Shown here: piece after piece, positions 17,934 through 28,118 of the stretch | Numbering within the stretch: the first letter of the stretch is position 1 | How the letters are laid out: each line of letters starts with the position of its first letter | Made by a program: the position numbers and the translations under genes | DNA from: Vibrio sp. Y2-5 | GTDB lineage: Bacteria > Pseudomonadota > Gammaproteobacteria > Enterobacterales > Vibrionaceae | Direction of reading: 5' to 3' | NCBI RefSeq assembly: GCF_014596725.1 | Contig: NZ_JACVEG010000005.1 | Span: forward strand, 124,001 to 188,000 | Length of the DNA: 64,000 bases | Notes under the pieces: model-generated | The model's database searches: none | The model's input: the letters and a program-made list of their open reading frames with translations, nothing else | What the model was told of the DNA's origin: nothing

Positions 17934-19067
17934 ATGTCTCATGTCTCATTGAGAAGCTTACTTGGGGGGCGATATTTAACACAAAAGCCCTGGCTTGTTT
18001 CTTTCATACTGATCATATTATTAACCCTCTGGCTGAGTCTTGGTTCACTTAACGCACAAGAGCAAGCCCCTGAAAAATCTGCAGATACTATCCCGCTTGC
18101 AAAAGTGATGTATCAAACCTTCCATGCTGAACCTACAGAAAAGAAAATCGATCTTTACGGACGCACTGCGCCAGATAAGCAAGCTCGCTTATCTGCGGAA
18201 ATCGCAGGTAAGATCCTACTCACTAAAATCGACAAAGGTGACAAAGTCTCTAAAGGGCAAGTGATTGCGCTTATTGATCAAGGCGATCTGCAATCTCAAC
18301 TTGATCGAGCAAAGGCTGTTTTGTCGGTAAAGCGTCAAGAGTTCAAAGCGGCAGAGTCGCTTAAGAATCGTGGATTGCAGGGCGAAATCGCTTATACAAA
18401 TGCACTTGCAGAACTGACTGATGCCAAATCCAGTGTAAAAACGGTCGAAATGCATCTAGCGCATACTTCAATTGTTGCTCCGTTTGATGGCGTTGTAGAA
18501 AACTTGTTTATTGAACAGGGCGACTTTGTTGGTGTTGGTGATCCGGTAGCAACTTTGATTGACCTTAATAAATTAGTAATAGAAGCGAACGTAAGTGAAC
18601 GCCACATTCAGAGTATTACTAAAGGTCAATTAGCAACCATTCAATTCATTCAAGGTTCGCAAGCTCAGGGAACCGTGCGTTATTTGTCTCAGCTTTCTTC
18701 TCCTTCAACTAATACTTTCGCTATTGAGGTGGAAGTGCCTAATCCGAAGCAGTTGATCCCAGCAGGGGTAAGCACTCAAGTTGAACTGAATTTAGAAACG
18801 CAAATGGCCGTGAAAATTACTCCAGCCATGCTTGCGCTTGATGATCAAGGAAACTTAGGGGTGAAAACCTTGGTTGAAGACAGAGTTCATTTCGTTCCTA
18901 TTCAATTGGTCAAAGCCGAGCAAGACGGTGTTTGGCTAACGGGCTTAGGCGAAGAAGTTGACATCATTACTCGTGGCCAAGGTTTTGTACGTGATGGTGA
19001 TAAAGTCGCAGCAGTTAAACAGACAGCAGATATAGAAACCCAACAGTTACAGAATAGTAAGCCTTAG
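17934..19067 (+). CDS. RND efflux membrane fusion protein (periplasmic adaptor)
   Basis: 377 residues beginning at the ATG at 17934, which has AAAGGA 7-8 bases upstream; the frame from 17904 adds ten unlikely residues. A signal-anchor helix (about residues 18-38) is followed by a lipoyl half-motif near residue 85 (GKILLTKIDKGDKVSKGQ), a helical hairpin, the second lipoyl half (SIVAPFDGVVENLFIEQGDFV) and beta-barrel domains. It links an inner-membrane RND pump to an outer-membrane channel. No outer-membrane factor gene lies here, so TolC is the likely partner. It probably corresponds to the V. cholerae pair at VC0628-VC0629 (called vexLM, if I recall correctly). The RND gene follows after 8 bp. 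Confidence 0.85.
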   Translation: MSHVSLRSLLGGRYLTQKPWLVSFILIILLTLWLSLGSLNAQEQAPEKSADTIPLAKVMYQTFHAEPTEKKIDLYGRTAPDKQARLSAEIAGKILLTKIDKGDKVSKGQVIALIDQGDLQSQLDRAKAVLSVKRQEFKAAESLKNRGLQGEIAYTNALAELTDAKSSVKTVEMHLAHTSIVAPFDGVVENLFIEQGDFVGVGDPVATLIDLNKLVIEANVSERHIQSITKGQLATIQFIQGSQAQGTVRYLSQLSSPSTNTFAIEVEVPNPKQLIPAGVSTQVELNLETQMAVKITPAMLALDDQGNLGVKTLVEDRVHFVPIQLVKAEQDGVWLTGLGEEVDIITRGQGFVRDGDKVAAVKQTADIETQQLQNSKP

Positions 19068-19075
19068 GAGGCGAC

Positions 19076-22000
19076 ATGTTTGCGTTAATTGACGCGGCAC
19101 TGTCGCGTACTCGAACTATGCTGGTGCTATTGATCTTTATTCTTGTAGCTGGCGCATTAACTTATGTCACGATTCCTAAGGAATCGAGTCCAGATATCAC
19201 TATCCCAATCATCTATGTTTCTGTTTCTCACCAAGGTATTTCACCGGGAGATGCTGAGCGCCTGATTGCCCGCCCTCTAGAGCAGGAATTGCGTTCTATC
19301 GAAGGCATTAAAGAGATGACATCCAATTCTTCTGAAGGCCATGCTTCGGTGGTTCTGGAATTCAATGTCGGTGTCGATCTTGATAAGGCAATGGCCGATG
19401 TGCGAGATGCGGTCGATTTAGCCAAGCCAAAACTGCCTGCTGACAGTGATGAGCCAACTGTAAACGAAGTGACTCTGGCAAATGCCCAACCAGTATTATC
19501 CGTCGTTTTATATGGCACAGTACCTGAACGTGGCATTGTGCAAATCGCTCGTTTATTGCGGGATAAACTGGAGAGCTTTCGACAAGTTCTTGAAGTGGAT
19601 ATTGCTGGCGATAGAGACGACATCGTTGAGATCATTGTTGATCCATTGCTCATGGAGAGTTACGGGTTAGATCAGGGGGATATTTATAACCTCATTGCTT
19701 TGAATAACCGTGTTGTAGCGGCAGGTTTTGTAGATACTGGTTATGGCCGTTTCTCTGTCAAAGTCCCTTCTGTGTTTGACTCGATAAAAGATGTCTTAGA
19801 GTTGCCTGTGAAAGTGGATGGCAAGCAAGTGGTCACATTTGGAGACATTGCGACAGTAAGACGAGCTTTCAGAGATCCGAGTTCGTTCGCCAGATTAGAT
19901 GGCAAATCAGCCATTGTTTTGGATGTCAAAAAGCGAGCGGGCGAGAACATCATTGAAACGGTAGAACTTGTCAAAACTGTTATAAGTGAAGCACAAAAGC
20001 GAGAAGGTTGGCCATCCAACTTATTGGTCAAGTACACATGGGATGAATCTCAAGATGTTGAGATGATGCTTAATGACCTACAGAACAATGTATTATCCGC
20101 CATTATTTTAGTCGTTATCGTTATCATCGCTGTATTGGGTGTGAGAACTGCATTATTGGTTGGTGTTTCAATCCCTGGTTCATTCTTAATTGGCTTGCTG
20201 ACACTTTCGGTGTTTGGATTAACCGTCAACATTATCGTCTTGTTTGCGCTCATTATGGCGGTAGGTATGCTGGTGGATGGCGCGATTGTTGTAACCGAGT
20301 TTGCCGATAGGCGAATGCAGGAGGGGATGCCAAGAGGTGAAGCGTATCGTGATGCTGCTAAACGCATGGCATGGCCTATTACGGCCTCAACCGCGACCAC
20401 TCTCGCTGCGTTTGCTCCTTTGTTGTTCTGGCCGGACGTGACTGGGGAGTTCATGAGGTATCTTCCTCTTACTCTGATTGCGACGTTGACCGCTTCATTA
20501 ATTATGGCGATGTTGTTTGTACCGGTTTTAGGTAGCGTTATTGGGCGTCCTCAAAACGTAACTCCCGAAGCGAGAGCTAATATGGTGGCGTTACACGAAG
20601 GAGAGTTTGATAAAGCAACGGGTATCACCAAACTCTATTACCAAACGCTTTCTATTGCATTGCGTCATCCACTCAAAATTCTTTTGAGTGCGATTGTTAT
20701 GTCTGTCGCAATAGGGTTTGCCTATGCCAAAGCTGGTAATGGTGTAGAATTTTTCCCTGAGGTTGACCCGCCATATTTCAACGTGAAAGTTCGATCTTAC
20801 GGTGACTTGTCTATTAATGAAAAAGACACCATCATGCGTGAGATCGAGCAGGTGATGCTTGGGCATGATGAGTTTGAAAGTGTTTACACCCGAACGGGTG
20901 GTGATGATGTTATCGGCCAAATTCAAGTTAAACCTGTTGAATGGCAGTATCGCCGTAAAGTCATGGCGATCATTGATGAACTTAAGCAGACCACCGATAA
21001 GTTTTCGGGTGTAGAAATTGAGTATAAGTTTCCAGATGCAGGTCCACCAGTCGATCACGACGTAGTGATCGAGCTTTCAGGTAACAATGCTCAAGAGCTA
21101 GAGTTGGCTGCTAAGACGGTACGTCACTGGGCTGACAGTAATGCTGCGTTTACCAATATTAGCGACTCATCTTCAAAGCCGGGTATCGACTGGCGGATTG
21201 ACATTCGTCGCGATGATGCTTCTCGCTTTGCAGCTGATGCGACTTTGGTGGGTAACACGGTTCAGTTTGTTACAAATGGCCTCAAAATTGGTGATTACTT
21301 GCCAGATGATGCCAACGAAGAAGTGGATATTCTTGTTCGTTATCCAGAAGATAAGCGAGATATTGGACGGTTTGATCAACTGCGGGTAAAAACACCGGCA
21401 GGTTTAGTACCGATTACCAATTTCGCCGAAATTAAGCCAGATCATAAACAAGATACGATTAAACGTGTTGATGGGCGCAGAATTATCAATGTGATGGCCG
21501 ATTTAAACGAAGGCTATAACTTGGCGCTAGAGTTACCGAAAATCGAACAAGCGTTATCTGAATTAGGGTTACCGCCAAGCGTTGAATTTAGAATGAGAGG
21601 CCAGAATGAGGAACAAGAGCATTCGGCTGCTTTCTTAGAAAAGGCGTTTTTAGTTGCATTGGTAGCAATGGCCGTGATTTTGATTACTCAGTTCAACAGC
21701 TTCTATCAGGCATTTTTAATCTTGAGTGCAGTATTGTTCTCAACGGTTGGTGTCTTCGCTGGTTTGTTGATTTTCCAGAAACCGTTTGGTGTGATTATGT
21801 CTGGCATTGGCGTTATTTCACTGGCAGGTATTGTGGTAAACAACAATATTGTTTTGATCGATACTTATAACCAGCTGATAAAGCGCGGAATGGATAAGAA
21901 AGAAGCGATACTTCGAACCGGTGTTCAACGTTTACGTCCGGTCCTGCTCACCACCATCACCACCATCCTTGGCTTGTTACCTATGGTTTTGGAAATGAAC

Positions 22001-22162
22001 ATCGACCTAATCAATCAAAAGATTGAGTTTGGTGCTCCTAGTACCCAATGGTGGTCGCAATTAGCAACAGCTGTTGCTGGTGGTTTAGCATTTGCAACGG
22101 TTCTAACTCTTGTTTTGACACCCTGTCTATTGATGCTTGGGCGGAATAAGCACCAAAAATAG
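19076..22162 (+). CDS. RND-family efflux pump, inner-membrane transporter
   Basis: 1028 residues with the RND layout of twelve membrane helices and two large periplasmic loops. Helix 4 carries ALIMAVGMLVDGAIVVTEFADR, with the paired acidic residue of proton-coupled pumps (only one Asp before GAIVV, as in the less studied RND branch close to MexK/TriC-like and hydrophobic/metal-independent pumps). The second half repeats GVISLAGIVVNNNIVLIDTY. AGGAGG lies 5-6 bases before the ATG. The substrate cannot be told from sequence. Confidence 0.87.
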   Translation: MFALIDAALSRTRTMLVLLIFILVAGALTYVTIPKESSPDITIPIIYVSVSHQGISPGDAERLIARPLEQELRSIEGIKEMTSNSSEGHASVVLEFNVGVDLDKAMADVRDAVDLAKPKLPADSDEPTVNEVTLANAQPVLSVVLYGTVPERGIVQIARLLRDKLESFRQVLEVDIAGDRDDIVEIIVDPLLMESYGLDQGDIYNLIALNNRVVAAGFVDTGYGRFSVKVPSVFDSIKDVLELPVKVDGKQVVTFGDIATVRRAFRDPSSFARLDGKSAIVLDVKKRAGENIIETVELVKTVISEAQKREGWPSNLLVKYTWDESQDVEMMLNDLQNNVLSAIILVVIVIIAVLGVRTALLVGVSIPGSFLIGLLTLSVFGLTVNIIVLFALIMAVGMLVDGAIVVTEFADRRMQEGMPRGEAYRDAAKRMAWPITASTATTLAAFAPLLFWPDVTGEFMRYLPLTLIATLTASLIMAMLFVPVLGSVIGRPQNVTPEARANMVALHEGEFDKATGITKLYYQTLSIALRHPLKILLSAIVMSVAIGFAYAKAGNGVEFFPEVDPPYFNVKVRSYGDLSINEKDTIMREIEQVMLGHDEFESVYTRTGGDDVIGQIQVKPVEWQYRRKVMAIIDELKQTTDKFSGVEIEYKFPDAGPPVDHDVVIELSGNNAQELELAAKTVRHWADSNAAFTNISDSSSKPGIDWRIDIRRDDASRFAADATLVGNTVQFVTNGLKIGDYLPDDANEEVDILVRYPEDKRDIGRFDQLRVKTPAGLVPITNFAEIKPDHKQDTIKRVDGRRIINVMADLNEGYNLALELPKIEQALSELGLPPSVEFRMRGQNEEQEHSAAFLEKAFLVALVAMAVILITQFNSFYQAFLILSAVLFSTVGVFAGLLIFQKPFGVIMSGIGVISLAGIVVNNNIVLIDTYNQLIKRGMDKKEAILRTGVQRLRPVLLTTITTILGLLPMVLEMNIDLINQKIEFGAPSTQWWSQLATAVAGGLAFATVLTLVLTPCLLMLGRNKHQK

Positions 22163-22183
22163 TTGTTAGGAAACACATAAAAC

Positions 22184-22213
22184 AAAGGGCTGAGTATTTC
22201 TACTCAGCCCTTT
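22184..22213. terminator. bidirectional terminator between the RND and M23 peptidase genes
   Basis: A perfect 13-bp stem AAAGGGCTGAGTA/TACTCAGCCCTTT has a TTTC loop, with T-rich flanks on both strands. It serves two convergent genes. Confidence 0.9.
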
Positions 22214-22256
22214 TTGTCTTTGTATACATCGTCTTTGATGAATACTGACAGGCTTG

Positions 22257-23546
22257 TTATTTAGCGTAGAGCAACTGGCTATATCTGTCTAAACGCTGCA
22301 ATCTAATTTCCGCGTTAGCAATAAAAGTTTGTTTGGCTTTACCCGTTAAAGATTTAGATTGCGGTAATGAAACGGTTCGTGGGTTTTTATGAACACCATT
22401 AACTAAGAATTCGTAATGCAGATGAGCCCCTGTTACTCGACCTGTTCTGCCTAAGGTGCCTATCACTTGCCCTTGTTTCACCCTTTGACCAGTTTTGACG
22501 GTTCGTTTAGTTAGATGCAGATACTTAGTAATGTAGGTGTTGCTGTGACGGATGAATACATAGTTACCGTTGAACTGGTTGTAACTCGATCTTTCTACTA
22601 CACCATCGCCCGCAGCCCAGATGGGGGTACCGATAGGTGCTACATAATCCGTACCTCGGTGTGCTTTCACTTGTCCCGTGACTGGGTGTAAACGTCTTGG
22701 GTTAAAGTTGGAGGAAACCCGACGGAAGTCCAGTGGTGAGCGTAAGAACGCTTTTTTCATAGCGCGGCCATTTGGGTCGTAGTAGTTACCCGTATTGTCA
22801 TCGAGCACCGCAGTAAAGTTTGTACCCTGGTTGATAAAGCTGGCTGCAATAATATTTCCGCGCTCAACCACTTCCCCTTCAACGATTTTTTCTTGATAGA
22901 GCAATTTAAAGCTATCGCCAGAGCGAATATCTAAAGCGAAGTCGATATCCCAGCCAAAAATTCCCGCTAACTCCATTATTTGGTTCGCGCTTAAACCAGC
23001 AGACATGGCAGCATTCCAGAAATTTGACGTAATTTCTGCTTCAGCATAGTTGTATTGGTAGAAGACTTCTTTCTTGTCTACTTCCGAGGTGTAACCATTT
23101 CCAGATTGGGTGACAACAAAGGTTTCGTAAGCACTCAGTTTACGTTTAAGTTGAATCAGTTCATTGTTGTCATCAAAGCCAAACTGCAGTTCATCACCAG
23201 GACGTAGACGACTTAACTGTCTGTTAATCTCATCGTTACTAGACGTTAAGTTATACAGTTGTCTGGCACTGAGCCCAATGCGCTGGAATAAGACAGCGGC
23301 ACTTTCTCCTGAACGAACTTTGTATTTTTCCCAGCGAAGAATGGCTGAAGGAAGAATCGTCGAGCCCGGAGAGAGAGCCTCACTATTGATAGCAAGTGGG
23401 TAGTGGCGACCGACTTGCAGTTTGTTTGGATTCTTTTGCAAAGACTCTGGGCTAGGCAAAAATAAAAGAGCAAAAACAATCAGCGCACTGCATAAGGCGA
23501 TTAAAGTTCGATGAATCCATGGAAGACGAGTGAAAATAGAAAGCAT
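22257..23546 (-). CDS. M23 murein DD-endopeptidase, ShyC/MepM-like
   Basis: 429 residues. A single N-terminal membrane helix (about residues 13-31) leads to an OapA/LysM-like region (about 70-130) and a C-terminal M23 metallopeptidase domain, with zinc ligands in HRGTDYVAPIGTPIWAAGDG and HLHYEF near residue 385. Such enzymes cut D,D-crosslinks of peptidoglycan during growth, acting in the periplasm while membrane-anchored. Position beside tyrS and dacB matches V. cholerae ShyC (VC0630, as remembered). The ribosome site before the chosen ATG is weak. Confidence 0.85.
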   Translation of the reverse strand: MLSIFTRLPWIHRTLIALCSALIVFALLFLPSPESLQKNPNKLQVGRHYPLAINSEALSPGSTILPSAILRWEKYKVRSGESAAVLFQRIGLSARQLYNLTSSNDEINRQLSRLRPGDELQFGFDDNNELIQLKRKLSAYETFVVTQSGNGYTSEVDKKEVFYQYNYAEAEITSNFWNAAMSAGLSANQIMELAGIFGWDIDFALDIRSGDSFKLLYQEKIVEGEVVERGNIIAASFINQGTNFTAVLDDNTGNYYDPNGRAMKKAFLRSPLDFRRVSSNFNPRRLHPVTGQVKAHRGTDYVAPIGTPIWAAGDGVVERSSYNQFNGNYVFIRHSNTYITKYLHLTKRTVKTGQRVKQGQVIGTLGRTGRVTGAHLHYEFLVNGVHKNPRTVSLPQSKSLTGKAKQTFIANAEIRLQRLDRYSQLLYAK

Positions 23547-23677
23547 ACTCGGAGGTCATTCAGCCAATAATTAATAAAAAATCCAGTTACGTAGTCTAAC
23601 TGGTTTCAAAATGCATCGCTATTCAAGTAATATGTCGAACTATTAAATTTTTGCCAAATCTGTGGGAGTGAACAAGA

Positions 23678-24865
23678 ATGGCGAGTATTGAAGCGGCTTT
23701 AGCTGAAATTAAACGTGGTGTTGAGGAACTGATTCCTGAAGAAGAGCTGATTGCTAAGCTTAAAGAAGGCCGTCCTTTGCGTATCAAATTAGGTGCCGAT
23801 CCAACTGCACCAGATATTCATTTAGGTCACACTGTGATTCTAAATAAGTTACGTACTTTCCAAGACTTAGGTCATGACGTTACTTTCCTTATCGGTGATT
23901 TTACGGGTATGGTTGGTGACCCAACGGGTAAAAATACCACTCGCCCACCACTAACTCGTGAAGACGTTCTTCGTAATGCTGAAACGTACAAGCAGCAAGT
24001 GTTCAAGATCTTAGATCCAGCGAAAACCAAAATTCAGTTTAACTCTGAATGGTTATCAGACCTTGGTGCAGAAGGTATGATTCGTTTGGCTGCAAACCAA
24101 ACTGTGGCTCGAATGTTGGAACGCGATGACTTTAAAAAGCGTTATGCAGGCGGCCAGCCAATTGCTATTCATGAATTCATGTACCCACTCCTGCAAGGTT
24201 ATGACTCAGTAGCGATGGAAACTGACGTTGAGTTGGGTGGTACTGACCAAAAATTCAACCTATTGATGGGACGTGAACTGCAAAAGTCTAACGGTCAAAA
24301 ACCTCAAGTTGTGTTGATGATGCCACTATTAGTTGGTTTAGACGGTGAAAAGAAAATGTCTAAATCAGCAAACAACTATATTGGTATCAGTGAATCTCCA
24401 AGTGAGATGTTCGGTAAGATCATGTCTATCTCTGACGACCTGATGTGGAGCTACTACGAGTTACTGTCATTCCGTCCTCTTGCTGAGCTCGATCAACTGA
24501 AATCAGACGTAGCGAATGGCTCAAACCCTCGTGATGCTAAGATTCTTTTAGCTAAAGAGATCATTGCTCGTTTCCACACTGAGGCGGATGCTGAAGCAGC
24601 AGAGCAAGAGTTCATCAATCGTTTCCAAAAAGGTGCGATGCCAGATGAGATGCCTGAATTTGAATTTGAAGCTGGTATTGCAATCTCTAATCTACTTAAA
24701 GATGCTGGTCTTGTTAACTCAACATCCGATGCGATGCGAATGATCAAGCAAGGTGCGGCTAAGCAAGATGGCGAGAAAATCAATGATGCTAAGCTAGTAC
24801 CAACTGCGGGTAATTATGTTTTCCAAGTAGGTAAGCGTAAATTCGCACGTGTAACTGTGAAGTGA
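23678..24865 (+). CDS. tyrS: tyrosyl-tRNA synthetase
   Basis: 395 residues. The class I signature is HLGHT at residues 48-52 and the KMSKS motif lies near residue 230 ([12 protein letters not shown]). A C-terminal S4-like RNA-binding domain ends the protein ([16 protein letters not shown]). Length and sequence fit the TyrS2 (TyrZ-like) branch rather than the E. coli 424-residue form. It charges tRNA-Tyr in the cytoplasm. A GGGAG site sits about 10 bases before the ATG. Confidence 0.94.
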   Translation: MASIEAALAEIKRGVEELIPEEELIAKLKEGRPLRIKLGADPTAPDIHLGHTVILNKLRTFQDLGHDVTFLIGDFTGMVGDPTGKNTTRPPLTREDVLRNAETYKQQVFKILDPAKTKIQFNSEWLSDLGAEGMIRLAANQTVARMLERDDFKKRYAGGQPIAIHEFMYPLLQGYDSVAMETDVELGGTDQKFNLLMGRELQKSNGQKPQVVLMMPLLVGLDGEKKMSKSANNYIGISESPSEMFGKIMSISDDLMWSYYELLSFRPLAELDQLKSDVANGSNPRDAKILLAKEIIARFHTEADAEAAEQEFINRFQKGAMPDEMPEFEFEAGIAISNLLKDAGLVNSTSDAMRMIKQGAAKQDGEKINDAKLVPTAGNYVFQVGKRKFARVTVK

Positions 24866-24885
24866 TTTTACTCACATTGAGCATC

Positions 24886-24909
24886 AAAAAGCGCCTATGG
24901 GCGCTTTTT
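24886..24909. terminator. terminator after tyrS (convergent with dacB)
   Basis: The stem AAAAAGCGCC/GGCGCTTTTT has a TATG loop. A-rich and T-rich arms make it usable in both directions. Confidence 0.9.
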
Positions 24910-24956
24910 GTATTTTAAGGACACTCGGTTTAATTCACGTGTTTTTAAGCTTAAAG

Positions 24957-26396
24957 CTACTTACTTAACTCAACCACTTGTCGATAAAAGTTTTTTTCAA
25001 AAGTTACCAGAGGTGCTTCTACAGGAACCTTGCTTTCAACTTCTGGTGGGAAGTAATCCGTAACAAACTGGATGAAGACTGAATTCGGTTTTCCTCTTTC
25101 ATCTAAGCCATATCCCGCCATATTGTGCGTTCCATATAGAGAGCCGCTCTTGGCTTTGATCCTTCCTTTAATCGCTTTATCGCGCATGCTACGTCGATAC
25201 TGTAATGTCCCTGATTCTCCGGAACTCGGCAGCAGGTTGATTAAACCTAAGGTTTTGTCGTGCTTCCAAATGTAATGCAAGACTTGAAGCATGTTGGATG
25301 CCTGAATCCGGTTATTGCGTGATAAACCAGAACCGTCAACCAGTTGGTCCTCTTTAAGCGAGATACCTGTTTGCTTGGAAATCACTTCTTTTATGGCTTC
25401 TGTACCATTGTTGTAGCTACCTGCTTGCTGGTAATGATGTCGACCTATAGATTTTGCTAATGTATCCGCTATCAGATTGTCAGAATCTTTGAGCATGGTA
25501 TCGAGAAGAATAGGTAAAGGTTCTGATTGATGAGTTGCGATAACTTTTCCTTTCTTTGGCATCTTTCCCATTTTTATTTCGCCTTTAAGCTGAAGACCCA
25601 ATTGATTCAGGAGCTTATAAACAACTCTCTGCGCATAAAGATTGGAATTTTGAACCGCGAATTTTAAGGGAAGTGGTTTTGCTCGCTCGGCTAAGCATCC
25701 CGATAACTGATAGTGATTTTCTTGTGTGGGGTAGAGTTCTAAATCGCAGTGTTGTGACTCTTGTTGTTGTTCAGAAACCGCCTTTGCATCCGTCATTACA
25801 TAAACAGGGTATTGTTCGGGTACATATACGCGAGTGGTTCCATCTTTCTCTGTATAGATAGAGGATTGAATACAGTTGCCATCGATATTGATGGCACTTG
25901 CTGGCGCGCTATAACAGACACCAACAATATCCCAAGGCCAACCTACGGCTTTGTCATATCCGGTGAATGCCGTGTTATCTAACCAAATATCCCCTGAGAT
26001 TAACCCCGAGTTTGTTGATTTTATATTGCCCAGTAGTTGCTTGATGTTCTCTGAAGATAACGTCGGGTCTCCAGAAAATACCAGAGAATAACTATTACCT
26101 GATCGTGTTAAGGCTGTTTGGAAACGAAACTCATCGCCCAACTCCAGTTTAGCGGCAAGTGCGGTTACGACTTTTAATGTACTGGCAGGGGGAAAATACT
26201 GTTTTGTCGATTGTGCATCTGTTTCAATCTTGTCAGTAAGCTTTTTCGCAATAAGCGCGTAACGAGTAGCGGGAGGAAGCTCAGCAGCAACTTGGTTAGC
26301 CTGCGCCTGAAAGGATAATAGGATAACCGTCAATCCAACGACAAAGCTAAAAGCGATTTTTTCAAAGGTGAGTTTGGCTAAAAAGATACGCTGCAT
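24957..26396 (-). CDS. dacB: penicillin-binding protein 4, D-alanyl-D-alanine carboxypeptidase/endopeptidase
   Basis: 479 residues from the ATG at 26396, giving a basic-hydrophobic signal peptide that ends near SFQAQANQ. Active-site motifs of peptidase family S13 are present: SXXK in PPASTLKVV, SXN in KDSDNLIAD and KTG-like KAKSGSL. It trims or cuts peptidoglycan crosslinks in the periplasm. The same frame is open to 26528, but that extension overlaps the ompU terminator at 26492-26516 and would put the signal peptide at residue 45. The ribosome site before 26396 is poor, so expression may be low. Confidence 0.88.
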   Translation of the reverse strand: MQRIFLAKLTFEKIAFSFVVGLTVILLSFQAQANQVAAELPPATRYALIAKKLTDKIETDAQSTKQYFPPASTLKVVTALAAKLELGDEFRFQTALTRSGNSYSLVFSGDPTLSSENIKQLLGNIKSTNSGLISGDIWLDNTAFTGYDKAVGWPWDIVGVCYSAPASAINIDGNCIQSSIYTEKDGTTRVYVPEQYPVYVMTDAKAVSEQQQESQHCDLELYPTQENHYQLSGCLAERAKPLPLKFAVQNSNLYAQRVVYKLLNQLGLQLKGEIKMGKMPKKGKVIATHQSEPLPILLDTMLKDSDNLIADTLAKSIGRHHYQQAGSYNNGTEAIKEVISKQTGISLKEDQLVDGSGLSRNNRIQASNMLQVLHYIWKHDKTLGLINLLPSSGESGTLQYRRSMRDKAIKGRIKAKSGSLYGTHNMAGYGLDERGKPNSVFIQFVTDYFPPEVESKVPVEAPLVTFEKNFYRQVVELSK

Positions 26397-26491
26397 ATGG
26401 ACTACAAAATTGCTTAAAAGTGCAGTCAGTATAATGTGTTGAGCAGTAAGTTTCATTGCCGTTTTGGTTAAACTTTTATGTGCTAAAAACA

Positions 26492-26516
26492 AAAACGCCT
26501 GCAAAGCAGGCGTTTT
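26492..26516 (-). terminator. ompU terminator
   Basis: The perfect 11-bp stem AAAACGCCTGC/GCAGGCGTTTT has a 3-base loop and is followed on the minus strand by TTTTTGTTTTTA-like sequence, 22 bases after the porin stop codon. Confidence 0.92.
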
Positions 26517-26537
26517 AAGAAAAGGCATTGATTACGA

Positions 26538-27557
26538 TTAGAAATCGTAACGCATACCTAGCACAACTTCGTCTTCAGCATCCACTTTAGATGCAGTGCC
26601 TTGCGTATAGACACCTGTTGTAGAGTTTTTAGATGTAAATGCATCACCAGCGTCAATTAGGTTGAAGTTGTATGATACATAAGCACGGAAGTTAGGCTTG
26701 AAGTAGTAGCTTGCATCTACAGCGACGTTGTCTGCTGTAGTGTTGTCCCAAGTTTCAGCTTTGTTGTATGTAGTAGTGAATACAGTTTGGCCTAACGTGT
26801 AAGCTGCAGCGAATTCATAACCTGTGTAATCTACATTTGTATCTTTTTCACCATCGGTGAAAGTACCAGCAAAGTAGAAATCAGAAATAGCGTAAGAAGC
26901 TGCTAGCATGTACTCATTTTGAGTATCTTGGTCTGCATAGCCAGCACCTAGTTTCAAGCCTGTATCACCGAGTGCATAGATAGCTGATAGAGAGTAGCCG
27001 TCTTGACCGTTATCATCGTAGCCACCATCAGCAGCTTTTTCATTGCGGTCAGCAAAGCGGTAGCTAGCTTTTAGTGAAAGGTCAGAGAATGCGCCTTTGT
27101 ACGAGATCATGTTGTCAGTACGGTCAGCTACAGCAATTTTGTCTGCTGCTGAGTTACCGTGGAAAGCCATGATATCGGTAAAGTCCGTGATAACACCTAA
27201 TGCACCTTCGTTTTTACCGTAAGTGACTTCACCGAAGTTGCCGCCAATACCTGCGTAAGCGTAACGGTTCATTAGGCTATCTGAACCAGAACTGTCAGTT
27301 TTACCTTGATCTGATGTTGTAAACTCACCTTCGTAGAAACCAACACCGTATAGGCTGTCGGTGATCATGCTTTTACCAAGGAAGTTTAGACGGACGCGAG
27401 ATAGGTCGTCTGCTTTGCCATCTTTAAGAGATAGACGTGCTTCTGCACGACCACCCATAGTAAGAGTGTCGCCATCTTTGTTGTATAGTTCGTTAGCGTT
27501 TGCGCCTGTTGCCACTGCTGCGCCAGCCACTACTAGAGCAATTAGAGTCTTTTTCAT
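26538..27557 (-). CDS. ompU: OmpU-type outer-membrane porin
   Basis: 339 residues with signal peptide MKKTLIALVVAGAAVATGANA and a mature 16-strand porin of the Gram-negative general porin family. It has the OmpU hallmarks SRVRLNFLGKS, GVGFYEGEFTT, ALGVITDFTDIM and the terminal aromatic MRYDF needed for BAM recognition. It forms trimeric pores in the outer membrane. In V. cholerae it is strongly activated by ToxR; the long AT-rich gap upstream fits such control, although I did not pin down ToxR sites. It has a strong dedicated terminator, as expected of an abundant message. Confidence 0.92.
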   Translation of the reverse strand: MKKTLIALVVAGAAVATGANANELYNKDGDTLTMGGRAEARLSLKDGKADDLSRVRLNFLGKSMITDSLYGVGFYEGEFTTSDQGKTDSSGSDSLMNRYAYAGIGGNFGEVTYGKNEGALGVITDFTDIMAFHGNSAADKIAVADRTDNMISYKGAFSDLSLKASYRFADRNEKAADGGYDDNGQDGYSLSAIYALGDTGLKLGAGYADQDTQNEYMLAASYAISDFYFAGTFTDGEKDTNVDYTGYEFAAAYTLGQTVFTTTYNKAETWDNTTADNVAVDASYYFKPNFRAYVSYNFNLIDAGDAFTSKNSTTGVYTQGTASKVDAEDEVVLGMRYDF

Positions 27558-28010
27558 TTTTTAATCCTAATTTACTGTCCATAAATAGAAAATAGAGTGT
27601 GAATATACTACAACGCACATATCTATCGTCGTTTGAATACTTAAGCCGATCAAGATCCCTATGTCATGTTTATGTGAAAGTTGCATAAACAAGTTTAGAG
27701 AGCCTACGGATATTGCGTAGTTAGATTTAAACCTCAAAGTTCCCATGCTTGTTAGTAAAATGATGTAAAAAACATAATTGAACAGTGTTTTATTGTGGTT
27801 GTAAAATATCAAGTGTATGTTTTTAAATGATTTTAATGCTTGTCTAATCTTTTTTTAATCGTTTGTTAATGGCAAATATTTATCTTTTTTTATTTTAATG
27901 GCGTAAATATGACCCGGATGATTTGTGACCTAGATCTCTGTGATAGCCAGGTTTGTGCGCCGAAAGCCAAATCTTGTATCTAATTTTTAATTTGGATGAT
28001 TTCGACAGAA
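27558..28010. promoter_or_regulatory. AT-rich divergent region between ompU and greA
   Basis: About 450 bp without a credible gene; the 81-codon minus frame here has no family-like sequence. T-rich tracts at 27840-27900 are the kind of sequence bound by ToxR or H-NS in Vibrio porin promoters. No individual site is assigned. Confidence 0.4.
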
Positions 28011-28047
28011 AGTTTGTTTACACTTAGTCAAAATACATTTATCTATT

Positions 28048-28104
28048 ACAGCCTATCTCCCTAGGGAGGTTAGGCTGTTTCGTTTTGTCCAAAGGCAGCT
28101 TTGG
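28048..28104 (+). promoter_or_regulatory. greA leader with two hairpins
   Basis: ACAGCCTA (28048-28055) pairs with TAGGCTGT (28071-28078), and the inner CTCC/GGAG extends the stem; TTTCGTTTTG follows, so it can act as a terminator. A second hairpin, CCAAAG/CTTTGG (28089-28104), lies just before the ribosome site. E. coli greA also has terminators in its leader that release the GraL RNAs. Confidence 0.55.
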
Positions 28105-28118
28105 CGTAGAGGTATAAA

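Noticed and set aside
26397..26528. N-terminal extension of DacB by 44 residues
   Set aside because: It would run through the ompU terminator and bury the signal peptide inside the protein.
27567..27812. Minus-strand frame of 81 codons upstream of ompU
   Set aside because: AT-rich frame in the porin promoter region with no ribosome site or recognisable pattern.
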